Shown here: piece by piece, positions 11,121 through 23,456 of the stretch
How positions within the stretch are numbered: position 1 is the first letter of the stretch
How the letters are laid out: each line of letters begins with the position of its first letter
Assembly (NCBI RefSeq): GCF_963082655.1
Contig: NC_081555.1
Span: 179,156,942 to 179,220,941 of the forward strand
Direction: 5' to 3'
DNA from: Stomoxys calcitrans
Lineage: Eukaryota > Arthropoda > Insecta > Diptera > Muscidae
Length of the DNA: 64,000 nt
Notes under the pieces: generated by a model
What the model was told of the DNA's origin: nothing
The model's input: only the letters and a program-made list of their open reading frames with translations
Database searches by the model: none
Program-made: the position numbers and the translations under genes

Positions 11121-13100
11121 TTCTTATAAACATTGACCTATTTAATGCCATGTTAATGAACTAGACATTAAAGTTGGTTTCTCTCCCTTCGTTCGCAACT
11201 CACCGCTATCCTACGACAAAAACAATCTGTTCGCATTTCACACTAAATTTGCCAATCAGATGAAGCATAAAAGCATTCTTCAATAAAAACGCTTGACGTT
11301 TTGATTTTGCTGTTATGGCAAAATTGTGATATTTTTAACAGCCATACTTCACAGTTCACTGAAATGCTTATCCAGTTCACTGGTGTGCTCATGCAGTACA
11401 GGGATCCCTGTTATCCTTACAACACAGGACCTTTGAATGTAGGTTGGCTCATTGGCGTACTGACAGACTGTTTCAATGGTTTTTGATTTCATTTTGGCGA
11501 ACATTTGCGAATGACTTGCTGCACAAAGGGCAAAACATAAAAAAAAATAATAATTAATGGCAGAAACTGAAATTCAAAGCGTATAAAACAAAAGGCAGAC
11601 AGGCAGACGTATGGACGGACGAACCCACACCGAGACATGCTGCAAAATTAACACTTAACTTAGGGGTCACTAGCACGAATGTTTTTCACCTTGAGTGGCA
11701 GGTTAAAATAAATGACAATTACTCCAGTGTCTATACCTACGTTGTGCCGCCAGACTGCCAGTTGATCATTATTATGGCCAGCGACAGGCAAAACAATTGT
11801 TTGTGACACTACTCGCCAGCAACAGTCAGCGACAGATGTCGCCTTCAAAGGCTACCTACCACCACATATGTCTGTTCGCCTCTAATTATTGGCATTAGAG
11901 AATGAGGTCTGCGGCTGTACCTCCCCTCCTGCTAGCCATGGTCATGTCTATTTGCAGCTTGACTTTAAGAAGACCAAGTACTGTGTGGCCATTAAATGGA
12001 ACATGCAAATCTCGCAAAGCAATTCCGGCAATGCCATCTTGGGCTAATTTTCTATTTCATTGCCAATAATCGAGCTGGCGATTATGTGGTGTTTTCATTT
12101 TCAAAATTGTGAGTCTAGGCAGCTTAGAATCACAGGCCAGATTCCAGCACCAAAACAGCAAGTGGTCGTCAGCTTTGACATCACTGGCCATCTACAGCCA
12201 GCATCAGCAACAGCAGTAGTCATTGTCTTCCGTCAAAACGTCGACTTTCAGCATAGCCTTTGTCAGAGAAGCTGAGCTGGGGGTACCAGTAAGTCGTTGC
12301 GCACTTACCAACAATGGCTCAAGTGCTTTTGACAATTAATACCGCTTTTTGTTTCCTTTTCTTTAAGAAAAAAAATGATTTGGGGGTTTTTTCGCTTGAA
12401 TTGTGCTTCAAATCGCTGCCGTGGCTTATGCCATCCGCATAAATGTTGATGCCATACTAAGATTGATATATTATTGTTGTTGCTATTACGGTGGCTTATT
12501 GGCGACCCAGCGCTTACGGCTGGCTGAGTGAGTGGTTGGTAGGTTGCTGGGTATTACCATAAACATTTCCACCTCTAATTACACCAGAATGAGGTGGCAA
12601 AAATTTAGAATAAGATCTCTTTGTACACATCTTCGATTTGGCTGATACGACACGAATCTTTGCTGTTTTTACAACATTTTTATGTTCAAAAACATGATTT
12701 GCAATAAAGAAGGTTACATTCATATCAAGCCGCTTTGGGTCCATGTGTAAGTACTTGCAGTGCACAAGTATATAGACATAAAGAAAACATCGATATATGC
12801 TGTGTCATATATGCATGTATTGATGTGTTGAGATTTCCATATTTCATATCTCAATCTGCAAACATACGAGTACATGAGGATGTACTTTTACAAAAATAAG
12901 GGTGTCCCAATATGGAACTCAAAAATGTTAAGTAAATTGAATATTTAATGTTAAATATTCATTCTTTAGTTCTCAAGTAATTGTGTTCATTGAAATCTTG
13001 TTAAAAAGAATTTTTGTTTTTAATTTCTACTTTTGGGCATAGTGTCTTCACAATTCACTTTTTAGGGTAATGTTCATTAGCTATTGGTTTTTAGAGAACA
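11121..13100. other. Unique island, no recognised gene
   Basis: About 2 kb without array monomers. Short frames (up to 83 codons) lie on both strands without domain features, and a small GACA/GACG-like run lies at 11596-11620. Could be intron or intergenic. Confidence 0.4.
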
Positions 13101-13155
13101 CTAGCCGAACCGGGCCCGCTCCGCTGCGCCTCCTTTAACTCTCAAATATCTTTTT

Positions 13156-13480
13156 AGAGTGGGGACACTTCGCCCTAAATGCGGATATCTAATTGGTGCC
13201 ATTGTAGCCTATGATGCTGAACGCGTTCGAATCCTGGCGAGAACACCGTACAAAGCGATGTTTATCGCCTCTTAATGTTGGCAACATTTGCGAGGTACAA
13301 TGCCATGTATGGCATTTATAGAGTGGGGGCACTTCGCCCTAAATGCGGATATCGATTTCGAGCCGTTGTAGCCTATGACGATAAACGCGTTCGAATCCTG
13401 GCGAGAACATCGGACAAAGCGATGTTTATCCCGTCTTAATGTTGGCAACATTTGCGAGGTACAATGCCATGCATGGTTAT
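13156..13480. repeat. 164-bp tandem duplication of an F tail/SINE junction
   Basis: The block starting agagtgggg at 13156 recurs at 13320. Each copy contains the F tail (cacttcgccctaaatgcgg) joined to the SINE (gttcgaatcctggcgag ... gaggtacaatgccatg). The duplication therefore happened after the SINE had inserted. Confidence 0.8.
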
Positions 13481-14848
13481 ATAAAACAAGCAAAAATGCG
13501 TTAAGTTCGGCAGGGCCGAACTTTGGGTACCCACCACCTCGGGTATATACCCGAACCTTTCATCAAAATCCGGTGAAAATTGCATACCTTCTGTCCCATA
13601 GCATATTGAAATATGTTCCGATTGGGTCCAAATATTAATAAGTTCAAGTCATTGTTCAATTGTTTAGAACAAAATATTGGTCTTTTTAGTGGCTATATCT
13701 AAAAATAAACCGATCTGAACCATATACAATATGGATATCGAAAAGCCTTACATAAGTCAATGTTCCAAATTTCAGTTAAATAGGATTATAAATGAGCCTT
13801 TTTTTGGGGCCAAGACTACAAATCGAGATATTGGTCTATATGGCAACTATATGCAATTCTTGATTGATCTCGACCAAATTGCAGATATATGTGGAGGGGC
13901 TTAACTTAACTCCCTGTCCCAAATTTCGGTGAAATCGGACAATAAATGCGCCTTTTATGGGCCCAAAACCGTAAATCGCGTGATCAGTCTATATGGCAGC
14001 TGTATCCAAATCTGGACCGATCTGAGTGAAACTGAAGAAGGATATCGAAGGGCCTAACACAACTCACTGTCACAAATTTCGACGAAATCGGACAATAAAT
14101 GCGCAAGTCTGGACCGATCCAGCCCAAATTAACGAAGGATGTCGAAGGGCCTAACACAACTCACTGTCCCAAATTTCAGCAAAATCGGATAATAAATGTG
14201 GCTTTTATGGGCCCAAGACCCTAAATCGAGAGATCGGTCTTTATGGCAGCTATATTCAAATCTAGACCAATCTGAGCCAAATTGGCGAAGGATGTCGAAG
14301 GGCCTAACACAACTCACTGTCCCAAATTTCAGCGAAATTGGATAATAAATGTGGCTTTTATTGGTCTAAAACCCTAAATCGGCCGATCGGTCTATATGGG
14401 GACTATTTCAAGATATAGTCCTATATAGCCCATCTTCCAACTTAATCTGCTTTTGAACAAAAAAAGAATCTCTGCAAAGTTTCAGCTCAATATCTCAATT
14501 TTTAAAGACTGTAGCGTGATTTCAACAGACAGACGGACGGACATGGCTAGATCGTCTTAGATTTTTACGCTGATCAAGAATATATATACTTTATAGGGTC
14601 GGAAATGGATATTTCGACGAGTTGCAAACGGAATGACAAGATGAATATACCCCCACCCTTCGGTGGTGGGTATAAAAATTTCCCCAAAGAAGTATCGCAC
14701 TGCGGGACGCATTTCGGACTCGGCTATAAAAAAGGAGTTTCAACTTAAATCGGAAAGCGCTCATTGATGTGTGAAAATTTCTTATCAGTTCCTGATGGTA
14801 AAGCTCTTCCTTAGGGTAGTGTTCTCATTAGGAGAGAGATGCCACCTC
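13196..14848 (+). mobile_element. tRNA-derived SINE, split by an A element
   Basis: The left part (13196-13483, tandemly duplicated) contains the B-box-like gttcgaatcc. An A element (13484-14678) follows. The right part (14679-about 14848) contains the conserved SINE body gtatcgcactgcggga, ggactcggctataaaa and ctcattgatgtgtga. Comparison with the uninterrupted copy at 50.6 kb shows the A element entered an A-rich spot after 'tgccatg'. About 18 bp of the A-box region are deleted. Confidence 0.7.
13484..14678 (-). repeat. A-family element, both ends present
   Basis: Left end aaacaagcaaaaatgcg followed by the hairpin gttcggcagggccgaac and the cccaccacctcgggtat subterminal repeat. Several 153-bp monomers follow (tatatggcagctatatccaaatc), then GACAGACGG repeats near 14530. 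It ends with cttcggtggtgggtataaaaat. Sits inside the SINE. Confidence 0.85.
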
Positions 14849-16370
14849 AGACATTTTGACTCAAATATGGATATCAAATTCGGGCTGCATTTCTAAATCC
14901 CTTTAATTTGAGCCCCATATTAACATGGCCGGTAAATATGAACCGTTTGGAGGGTGTTTTGGGGTTGGAGCGGCCACTGGCATTTTGGACTGAATAGATG
15001 TCAAGTTCGTTCTTTATTCCCAACGGAAATGAAGTTTAGGGGCTGCTATAGGGCGTACCCCAAAACACTTGGCTCCAAAATTGGATATCAAATTGGTTTT
15101 CTACTCTCAAATATCATTCATTTGAGTCCCATATTGTCATAATGGGTTAATCAACCCATTTGACGTATCTTTAGGAGGAAAAACGGCACCTAAACTTGAA
15201 AGCAAATTTTAATGTAATATTCGTAATCTACTCCCTACTACCTGTCATTTTAGTCCCATATAGCCATGGTCGACAAATATGCCCCTTTGGTGGTATTTGT
15301 TGGTGGGCGACCTTCCATTACTTGGACCTAATGTTTTATGCCATATTTGTAATCTACTGACTAATACTTTTCATTTGAGTCTAAGATTGACATAAAATTC
15401 GCATATATCTGTTTAGAAGAGTTTTGTGATTTGGGGGAGGGGGGTGACCGCTGTGTACTTGGACCCAAATTTTAATACCATATTCGTTTTCTGGTCTTCA
15501 ATTCCTTTCATTTGATACCCTTATTGTGCCCATCGGACCACTTTCGGATATGGGTGGCGTTTTTAGGGTAACAGGGAGGGTCCGCCTCCACCCAATATCT
15601 AAAAATTATATAGCCTATGTTTCCTTCCAGACAAACGTACACAATCTATGAAAATTTTAAGGAAATCAGTTCAGCCAAGTATTATATATCCATAAAGGGT
15701 CTAATGGCGTTTTTGAGTGGTGGCGTGATCCCGTTGGCAAGATTCGAAATCTACTCCCGAATTCCTTTAATTTGAGCCTCATATTGAAATTAACGTCCAA
15801 TATGCATGTTTGGAGGAGTTTTGGGGTTGGGGCGGCCTGATGGGCACTTAGATTCAAATTTTAATACCATATTGGTATTTTACTCTCCCATACCTTTCAT
15901 TTGATACCTATATTGTCCCGGTCGGTCCACTTTTAATTTTAGGTTGTATTTTTGGCATAGGGGGAGGGTCCGCCCCCCTTCTGATACTGAAAAATTATAT
16001 AGCCTATGTTTCCTTTCAGACCAAGAAAATCGGTTCTGCCATTTTTCAGTCTATACGAAACAAACAAACCGAGTCCCATATATCCCTGATTGACTAATGT
16101 GCCCATTTTGGGCGTTTTTGTGGGGGTGGTGTGACCCCCTATACTAAGACATGAATTTGTATGCCAGATTTGTTATCTACTCCCGCATACTTTTCATTTG
16201 ATACCCATATTGTCCTTATCGGTCCACCTTTGATTTTGGGTGGTGTTTTTGGGGTAACGGTGGAGGGTCCGCCCCCTTTCGTTATCAATAAATTATAAAG
16301 CCTATTCCTACTTCCTCACCATATTCGTAATTTACTCCCGAATAGCTTTCAATTGAGACCCTGAAACCTG

Positions 16371-17016
16371 ATATAGATCCTATATAACCCGATCTCCCCT
16401 TTTTACTTCTTGAGCCCCTGGAAGCTGCAATTTTTGTCCGATTTGGCTAAAATTTTCCACATGGTGTTCTATTATGACTTTCAACAATTGTGTTATGTAC
16501 GGTCCAAATCGGTCAAGAACCTTATATAGCTTCCACATAAACCGATCTCCCGATTTGATTTCGTAAGCTCCTGGAAGCCTCAGTTTTTACCCTATTTGGC
16601 TGAAATTTTGCATTCGGTGTTCTATTATGACTTCCCACAACTGTGCTGAGTACGGTCCAAATCGGTCTATAACTTGATATAGCTCGCATATAAACCCATC
16701 TCCCGATTTGACATCTTTAGACCTTACAAGCCGCAATTTTTGTCCGCCTTGACTGAAATTTTGCATGCGGTGTTCTGGTGCGATTTTCAAGAACTATATC
16801 AAATACGGTCAAAATCAGTCTATAAACTGGTATTGCTCCCGTGTAAATCGGTTTCTTGATCATCCTTGTTCGGTTCCTAGAAGCTTCAATTTTTGCTGGT
16901 TTGACCGAAGTTTGGTATGTAGTATAAAATTATGCCCTTTAACTAAATTTTTAGCAGAATCCATGGTGGTGGGTTCCCAAGATTCTTCCCGGCCGAACTT
17001 AGCACGCTTTTACTTG
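16371..17016 (+). repeat. C-family element, 5' truncated
   Basis: Monomers resemble B (aaatcggtc.ataac.tgatatagct) but have the variant link 'gaagc..caatttttgtccg'. It ends in ccatggtggtgggttcccaagattc, a hairpin remnant (ttcccggccgaactt) and gcttttacttg. It begins abruptly at the F element. Confidence 0.7.
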
Positions 17017-19159
17017 TCATTACTCAAATCCTACGAAAAAGGAAAAACCTTAAATTTCGTTAAATTTTTTTTTTCGGTGTATACAGCATCAACTCAAACC
17101 ACAGTCACATCTGACCGGTTTTCATGCAACTCTTGGGCTCCCTTTGCATTCAAGGGCTATCTGCATTACCTTACGAAGGTTTTTGGCATCGTTTGGGCTT
17201 TCTAGCTGACATTATCTTGTTTATGTGACAACGGCAGTCAACACCTGGTAATGATGAACAAACAGAATGGCATTACCAATTTCTAAAACGCCAACATTGC
17301 CATGAAGCGTCTTCGACAAAATCTATGAAAAAAGTTTGTTTACAGACAGAGAAACCGGAAAAACCTAGAGTATAGAACGGCATTGCTTAGACATGAGAAA
17401 TCACAAATTTCAATGCTTTTCATATCTCTTAAGGGTTAAGGATTCGAATTTTCTCTACGGTTTAAAGATTTGGAAAAAGATTGGGAAGATTTTTTTAATA
17501 GAAGATTCTTCTTCGGATCCTTTTGGCAATATTCTATACATTCTTTTAAGTACAGTGTTTTCTAAAATCATTTTTCGTCAATCTTCCTTTAAGTATTCCT
17601 CTATTTTAGAAAAAGTCTTCCTCCTATGCAAATGAACAACTCGCGCCTTTGAAATAGTTCCACTCCTTGCCATAGACTTTGACTTGTTGAAATGTCCTGT
17701 TCATGATAACAACTCAAAACATTCACAAAACAACATTCGAAATCGAATCACATCTCTCACAACTTCTATGTTTTCCATGGTGATGGCTGTCGATGTGCCC
17801 TTATGCCGGCAATCGTCAGCCTTTGATTGAGGGAAGATTTTGATCCTGGTTGCATTATTTTGTGGTCGAGCGTACTGACGGCCAACAGGCTGATTCGTTC
17901 CATACAACACTTGTTAATCTTTGGATTGAATTTCTTCGATTTGTATGGGGCCCACAACAACTGGTTGCTACAACATGGAAAAGACCCTTCATTGGTTATC
18001 TGAATGTGGTTCGTTGGGTTTTTACACTCCAAGTTTTGAGTGATGGACATCATGGGCTGCAACAGCAGTCACAGCATCATCCACTTATCCATGGCATCTC
18101 ATGGTAGTCTTTGGAATCATCTTCGTCATCATTCGAAACGGAGGGCAGGCAACAGTAACAGCAGCATCAGCTTCAGGTTCATGCCAATATCAGCGGCATG
18201 CAATTGAAACAGTAGTACCACCAAGTGGCATTTTTTGATTGACATTAAGGCCTCTGCCTTTTGCTAAAGGCATTTCTCCTTCGTCTTCCTATTCCACATT
18301 TCCACATTCTTCTTGGCTTGGTTCGCATTGTATTTCGATGTATATCATCGACATCATGTTTCAAGAAGAATACCTCCTAACCTTATGTTTTTGGCTTTTG
18401 CTCCACTTAAGTTAACAACTTTTTCCATTGTCTCTTTTGTGTTGCTGCCTACCCGGTATAGGGCCTGCCGTAGTTTGCCTTTTCTTCGAAAGACGTTGGA
18501 TACCCAATTCTTATGGGTTGAGTGTTAGCTAGAGCTGGGGTTTTTGTTGTTGGGCCTTTGTCTCTTCAATGTTTCACTTGTAATGCAAACCATCTTCATG
18601 ACCACAAAATATCCTTATGCTGGCCATGTAATTGGAGATGTTTTTGAATTTTTTGTTGTTGTTTCTTGGCTCCTTCTCCTTGGGTTTTGCCTCATTTGCT
18701 AGGGATGATGTTTTTGTTGTTACTGCTTTCGGCAAGGCATGTAGGACACCATTATTTAGACTAATTTAGTTTATATATATGAAAGCTCATATATAGTTTT
18801 TTTTTTCATTTTTATATTTTCTGTGTAAAATATGGCTAATACAAATAGCACCAACATTTCAAGGCCTTCCATAAATTCTTTGTAGTCTTGGAATTAAGTT
18901 TTGGCCCTTGCTTATATCTACTGCGCTGTTTAAAGTGCTGAATTGTTAAGAAAATAATTTGGGGCTAGTTTTTAAAGAATTTTGTTATTTGTAAATTACT
19001 TGGCCTTCATATAAAAAAAATGCTTAGGGTAATATAAAATTTATGGAAACCTATATAAAGAATTTATCTTATAACATATTAATGATATTGAGAATGGCAA
19101 AGTCAAAAAACAAATGCTTCATTGTTGTATACAGGATGATAATAATACAGAGAAAATAA
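17017..19159. other. Unique island, no recognised gene
   Basis: About 2.1 kb with scattered frames under 100 codons on both strands and T-rich runs. No promoter, splice or domain evidence strong enough for a gene call. Confidence 0.4.
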
Positions 19160-19872
19160 TGTCATGGGAGAAGCCGTTGTACAAAATTTAAACCAAATTG
19201 GATAAACTGCGCCCTCTAGAGGTCCAAGAAGTCAAGATCCCAGATCGGTTTATACCGCAGCTATATCAGGTTATGTACCTATTTGCGCCAGACTAAACAT
19301 TGTTATTGAAAGTCATAACAAAACACCTCATGCAAAATTTCAGCCAAATCGGATGAGAATTGCGCCCTCTAGCGGCTCAAGAAGTCAAGATCCCAGATCG
19401 GTTTAAATGGCAGCTATATCAGGTTATGGACCGATTTGAACTTTTCTTAGCACAGCTGTTGGAAATCATAATAAAATACCTCATGCAAAATTTCAGTCAA
19501 ATTGGATAATAATTGCGCCCTCTAGTGGCTCAAGAAGTCAAGATTCCAGATCGGTTTATATGGGAGCTATATCAAAACATGAACCGATATGGCCCATTTA
19601 CAATCCCAACCGATCTACACTAATAAAAAGTATTTGTGCAAAATTTCAAGCGGCTAGCTTTACTCCTTCGAAAGTTAGCGTGCTTTCGACAGACAGACGG
19701 ACGGACGGATAGATGGACGGACAGATGGACGGACAGATGGACGGACAGATGGACGGACAGACGGACGGACATGGCTACATTGACTTAAAATGACATGACG
19801 ATCAAGAGTATATATACGTTATGGGGTCTCAGACGCATATTTCGAGGTGTTGCAAACAGAATGACGAAATTA

Positions 19873-21118
19873 TTGGTTGCCCAAAAAGTAATTGCGGATT
19901 TTTCATATAGTCGGCGTTGACAAATTTGTTCAACGGCTTGTGACTCTGTAATTGCATTCTTTCTTCTGTCAGTTATCAGCTGTTACTTTTAGCTTGCTTT
20001 AGAAAAAAAGTGCGCGAAATTTTGTTTACATTTGTTTGTTTGGCCTCAATTTTAATATGGAGCCCACAAAGGAGCATCTTCGTCATATTTTACTTTATTA
20101 TTTCCGTAAAGGAAAAAACGCGGAGCAGGTTGCTAAAAAGTTACGAGATGTGTATGGTGATAAAGCCTTAAAAGGAAGACAGTGTCAAAATTGGTTTCGC
20201 AAATTCCGTTCTGGAGATTTTTCACTTAAAGATAAGCCACGTTCAGGTCGGCCAAAAGACCAAATCAAAGCATAAATCGAATTGGATCGTCATGTAATTG
20301 AGCGTGAGATAGGAGAGAAGTTAAATATACCGAAATCAACCGTTCATTATCACATAAAAAGTCTTGGACTGGTGAAAAAGGTTGATATTTGGGTACCACA
20401 TGTATTGAAAGCAATTCATTTAACAAACCGAATCAACCAACGCTTGTGATATGCACCTTAAACGCAATGAATTCGATCCGTTTTTAAAACGAATCATAAC
20501 TGGAGATTAAAAATGGATTGTTTACAACAACGTTAGTCGAAAACGATCATGGTCCAAGCATGGTGAACCAGCTCAAACCACTTCAAAGGCTGATATCCAC
20601 CAAAAGAAGGTTATGCTGTCTGTTTGGTGGGATTGGAAGGGTGTGCTATATTTTGAGCTGCTTCCAAGGACAAATTGGACAAATTGAATACAGCCATCAA
20701 GGAGAAGCGACCAGAATTGGTCAATCGTAAAGGTGTCATATTCCACCAGGACAACGCTAGACCGCACACATCTTTGGTCACTCGCCAAAAACTGAGTAAG
20801 CTTGGCTGGGAACTTTTGATGCATCCACCATATAGCCCTGACCTTGCACCATCAGACTACCATTTATTTCGATCTTTGCAGAACTCCTTAAATGGTAAAA
20901 CTTTCGGCAATGATGAGGCTATAAAATCGCACTTGCAGTTTTTTGCAGATAAAGGCCAGAAGTTCTATGAGCGTGGAATACTAAATTTGCCAGGAAGATG
21001 GCAAAAGGTTATCGAACAAAATGGCAATTATATATTTGATTAAAGTTCATTCTAAGTTTTATTAAAAATGCATTTACTTTCTTTTAAAAAATCCGCAATT
21101 ACTTTTTGGGCAACCCAA
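19873..21118 (+). mobile_element. Mariner (D34D) transposon, 1246 bp, inactivated
   Basis: Terminal inverted repeats of about 31 bp (TTGG.TTGCCCAAAAAGTAATTGCGG...) flanked by TA at 19871-19872 and 21119-21120. The B element it sits in reads through cleanly if the insert and one TA are removed. The left repeat lacks one G relative to the right. The length is about right for a full mariner. Confidence 0.95.
20057..21043 (+). pseudogene. Mariner transposase, broken
   Basis: The product would cut and paste the surrounding element. The N-terminal HTH region is intact for 72 codons from the ATG at 20057 (TKEHLRHILLYYFRKGKNAE, then RQCQNWFRKFRSGDFSLKD and SGRPKD) and ends at a TAA (20273-20275). 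Downstream, the catalytic core is readable in other frames: ITGD then a stop (20508-20510) where the conserved E of the first catalytic motif belongs, VMLSVWWDWKG, HQDNARPHTS and YSPDLAPSDYHLF, ending IFD at 21043. Exactly 34 residues separate the last two aspartates (D34D). From memory it is closest to the cecropia-type (Hsmar1-like) subfamily. At least two frameshifts and several stops make it non-functional. Confidence 0.9.
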
Positions 21119-21154
21119 TAGTATACCCCCATCCTATGGTGGAGAGTATAAAAA

Positions 21155-22612
21155 TTATTAAATCATTTAATTGGAAATTGGTTGAATTTCAATCACATTT
21201 GTGATTGAAATAAAATCCGGATTCAGTTAAAAAACTTAATTATTCAAATAATTTTTTTAATTGAAAACATTTTTATTTTCAGTTAAATTTTGAATTGAAA
21301 AAATATTCGAGATATTTTTTTCCGTGTAGGCATAGACAACATAATCATTAAGTTTGTCCTTTCCAAATCGTTTATCTTATTAACCATAGCACTGATTATC
21401 GTTTTCCGATCCCCAAACTATTCTGTTTGTTTTTGGCTTACGGGGGTCTGAGAGAATATTGTGTTTCAAGTTATTTAGAAGTATGGGTGGTACATTTAGA
21501 GTTTGCTACATTTTTCTCTGAGCTACTCTATACATATTCCGAAATCATTTTGTAATTTGTAACAGTTTTCTGTCGCTTTAAAGTGGGTCAAGCATTTTCC
21601 CTTTCCTTTGAATTTGAATTTAAATATCATCCAGCGAAATTAAGACCATTATAAATGGGTTTAATTATTCGTTATAATTTTAAGCTGCATGCGAAAATCA
21701 TGCTGCTGAACATTGACCACCCCATGGCATATTGAACATGAATCCTGCTCACCTGTTTCTTTGTTTCAATTAAAAATTTGTTAATTCCCTTTCGTTAATC
21801 GCCCACCATTCGCAACGGGATTGTGGTGTGTAAGGCATTAAATACAGCATTCGATAAATTCCCATTTAATTATTAAAGTTCATTGGGCACCCGTATCGAA
21901 GAACAGCAATAAAAGAAGGCCCACCAATTTGTTGTTGGCATATTTTTTTATGCCATTTCGCATTGATATTTGCAAAACAAAGAAAAACTTGTATGAATGC
22001 GCTGAAAAAAAGAGCAATAATGTTGCCGCTGGGCTATTCTATTGTAAACAGAAATGCATTTAACAAAACATGCGGATTAAAATGCCCTCACACACACACA
22101 CACACACACACGCAAAAACACACACAAAAGCAAACATGGGCCGTGCAAAATCTGGATTTTCACTGTTATGAATAATTATTAAATAGGAATCAACGAAACG
22201 AAAATGGCATCGATAAAAATTGTTTTTAAGTGAATGCAAAAGGATAAACACTTGTCTGCGTATGCAAATGCAACTCCAACTATGACTGCAACTGCAACTG
22301 CAACTACAACTGTGACTGCGGCTATGGATATGTTTGCCTTAATTCAAGCGTGAATATTTGTTTCCACACTGTTGTTGGTGTTGCCTGTTGTTATTTGCAG
22401 TGTTTGCCTACAATGCATGTCTTTCATTGCATAGCGCCCATTTGTAAATATGTGCCGGACAAACAAGGAGCCAGTGTTTCCACAAAAACAGAAATTAATT
22501 TATTTTACCCTTCACTGTGGGATGAGGGGGGCATGTATAATTCATCCTTCCATTTGTATTGCCTGGAAATTATGACCTTGAAAGTATTTCACAAGAAGGG
22601 ATTTTATACCCA
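21155..22612. other. Unique AT-rich island with simple repeats
   Basis: 21160-21335 is very AT-rich, with repeated attgaa/ttcaatt motifs ending in tttttttccgtgtag, possibly a decayed MITE. A CA dinucleotide run lies at 22089-22110 and an ACTGCA-type hexamer run at 22270-22325. No gene recognised. Confidence 0.4.
22089..22110. repeat. (CA)11 microsatellite
   Basis: Eleven uninterrupted CA units followed by an interrupted CA-rich tail to about 22130. Confidence 0.95.
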
Positions 22613-23456
22613 CCACCGAAGGATGGGGGTATATTCATTTTGTCATTCCGTTTGAAACACCTAGAAATATCCATTTCCGACCCTATAAAGTTTACATATT
22701 CCTGATCAGCGTAAAAATCTAAGACGATCTAGCCATGTCCGTCCGTCTGTTTGTTGAAATCACTCTACAGTCTTTAAAAATAGAGATATTGAGCTGAAAT
22801 TTTGCAAAGTTTCTTTTTTGGGAAGATGGGCTGTATCGGACTATATCTTGATATAGACCCCATATAGACCGATCGTCCGATTTAGGGTCTTAGGCCCATA
22901 AAAACCCCATTTATTATCCGATTCTACTGAAATTTGAGACAGTGAGTTATGTTAGACCCTTCGACATTCACCTTCAATTTATTCCAGATCGGTCCAGATT
23001 TGGATATAGCTGCCATATAGACCGATCTCTCGATTTGAGGTTTTGGGGCCATAAAAGGCGCATTTATCATCCAATCTCGCCGAAATTTGAAACCGTGAGT
23101 TATGTTAGGCCCCTCCAGATCCTTCTTCAATTTATCCCAGATCGGTTTAGATTTGGATATAGTTGCCATATAGACCGATCACTCGATTTAAGGTCTTGGC
23201 CCCATAAAAGTCTCATTTATTATCTGTTTTCGCTTAAACTTGACACAGTGACTTATGTTAGGCTTTTCGACATTCGTATCGTATATGGTTCAGATCGGTT
23301 TTATTTGGATATGGCTACCAAAAAGGCCAATATTTTGTTCTACAAAATTGAACACTGTCTTGAACTTATAAGACCTCTCAACCTGGTCTACATATATACC
23401 GGAGGTGGTGGGTATCCAAAGTTCGGCCCGGCGGAACTTAACGCCTCTTTACTTGT
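22613..23456 (+). repeat. A-family element, short but with both ends
   Basis: Begins ttatacccaccaccgaagg, has a small GTCC/GTCT tract (22738-22752) and about three monomers. It ends ggtggtgggtatccaaag, hairpin ttcggcccggcggaa and ctctttacttg. It is joined directly to a B element through a T-run. Confidence 0.9.

Larger units (their letters stand above)
13101..16370 (-). mobile_element. F-family Helitron-type element, interrupted
   Basis: The minus-strand 3' end is at 13101 (complement ...gggcccggttcggCTAG, with T beyond). The tail runs to about 13190, and the body resumes at about 14850 at exactly the point where the intact relative at 36.5-38.1 kb continues (cctcagacatttt). The body shows the family's recurring 'gggactcaaatgaaaggtat' motif in complement and ends at about 16370 against a C element. 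Between the two halves sits a SINE that itself holds an A element. No Rep/helicase coding is seen. Confidence 0.7.
19160..21154 (-). repeat. B-family element interrupted by a mariner
   Basis: Monomers with tttatatggcagctatatcagg run to about 19670, then an expanded GACA/GACG/GATG tract (19688-19773) and the head, broken at 19872. The last part (gtataccccc..tggtggagagtataaaaa) follows the mariner at 21121-21154. The hairpin end is missing on the left. Confidence 0.8.

Noticed and set aside
22060..22251. Frames through the CA repeat
   Set aside because: Cysteine/valine or histidine/threonine runs come from the dinucleotide repeat, without supporting context.
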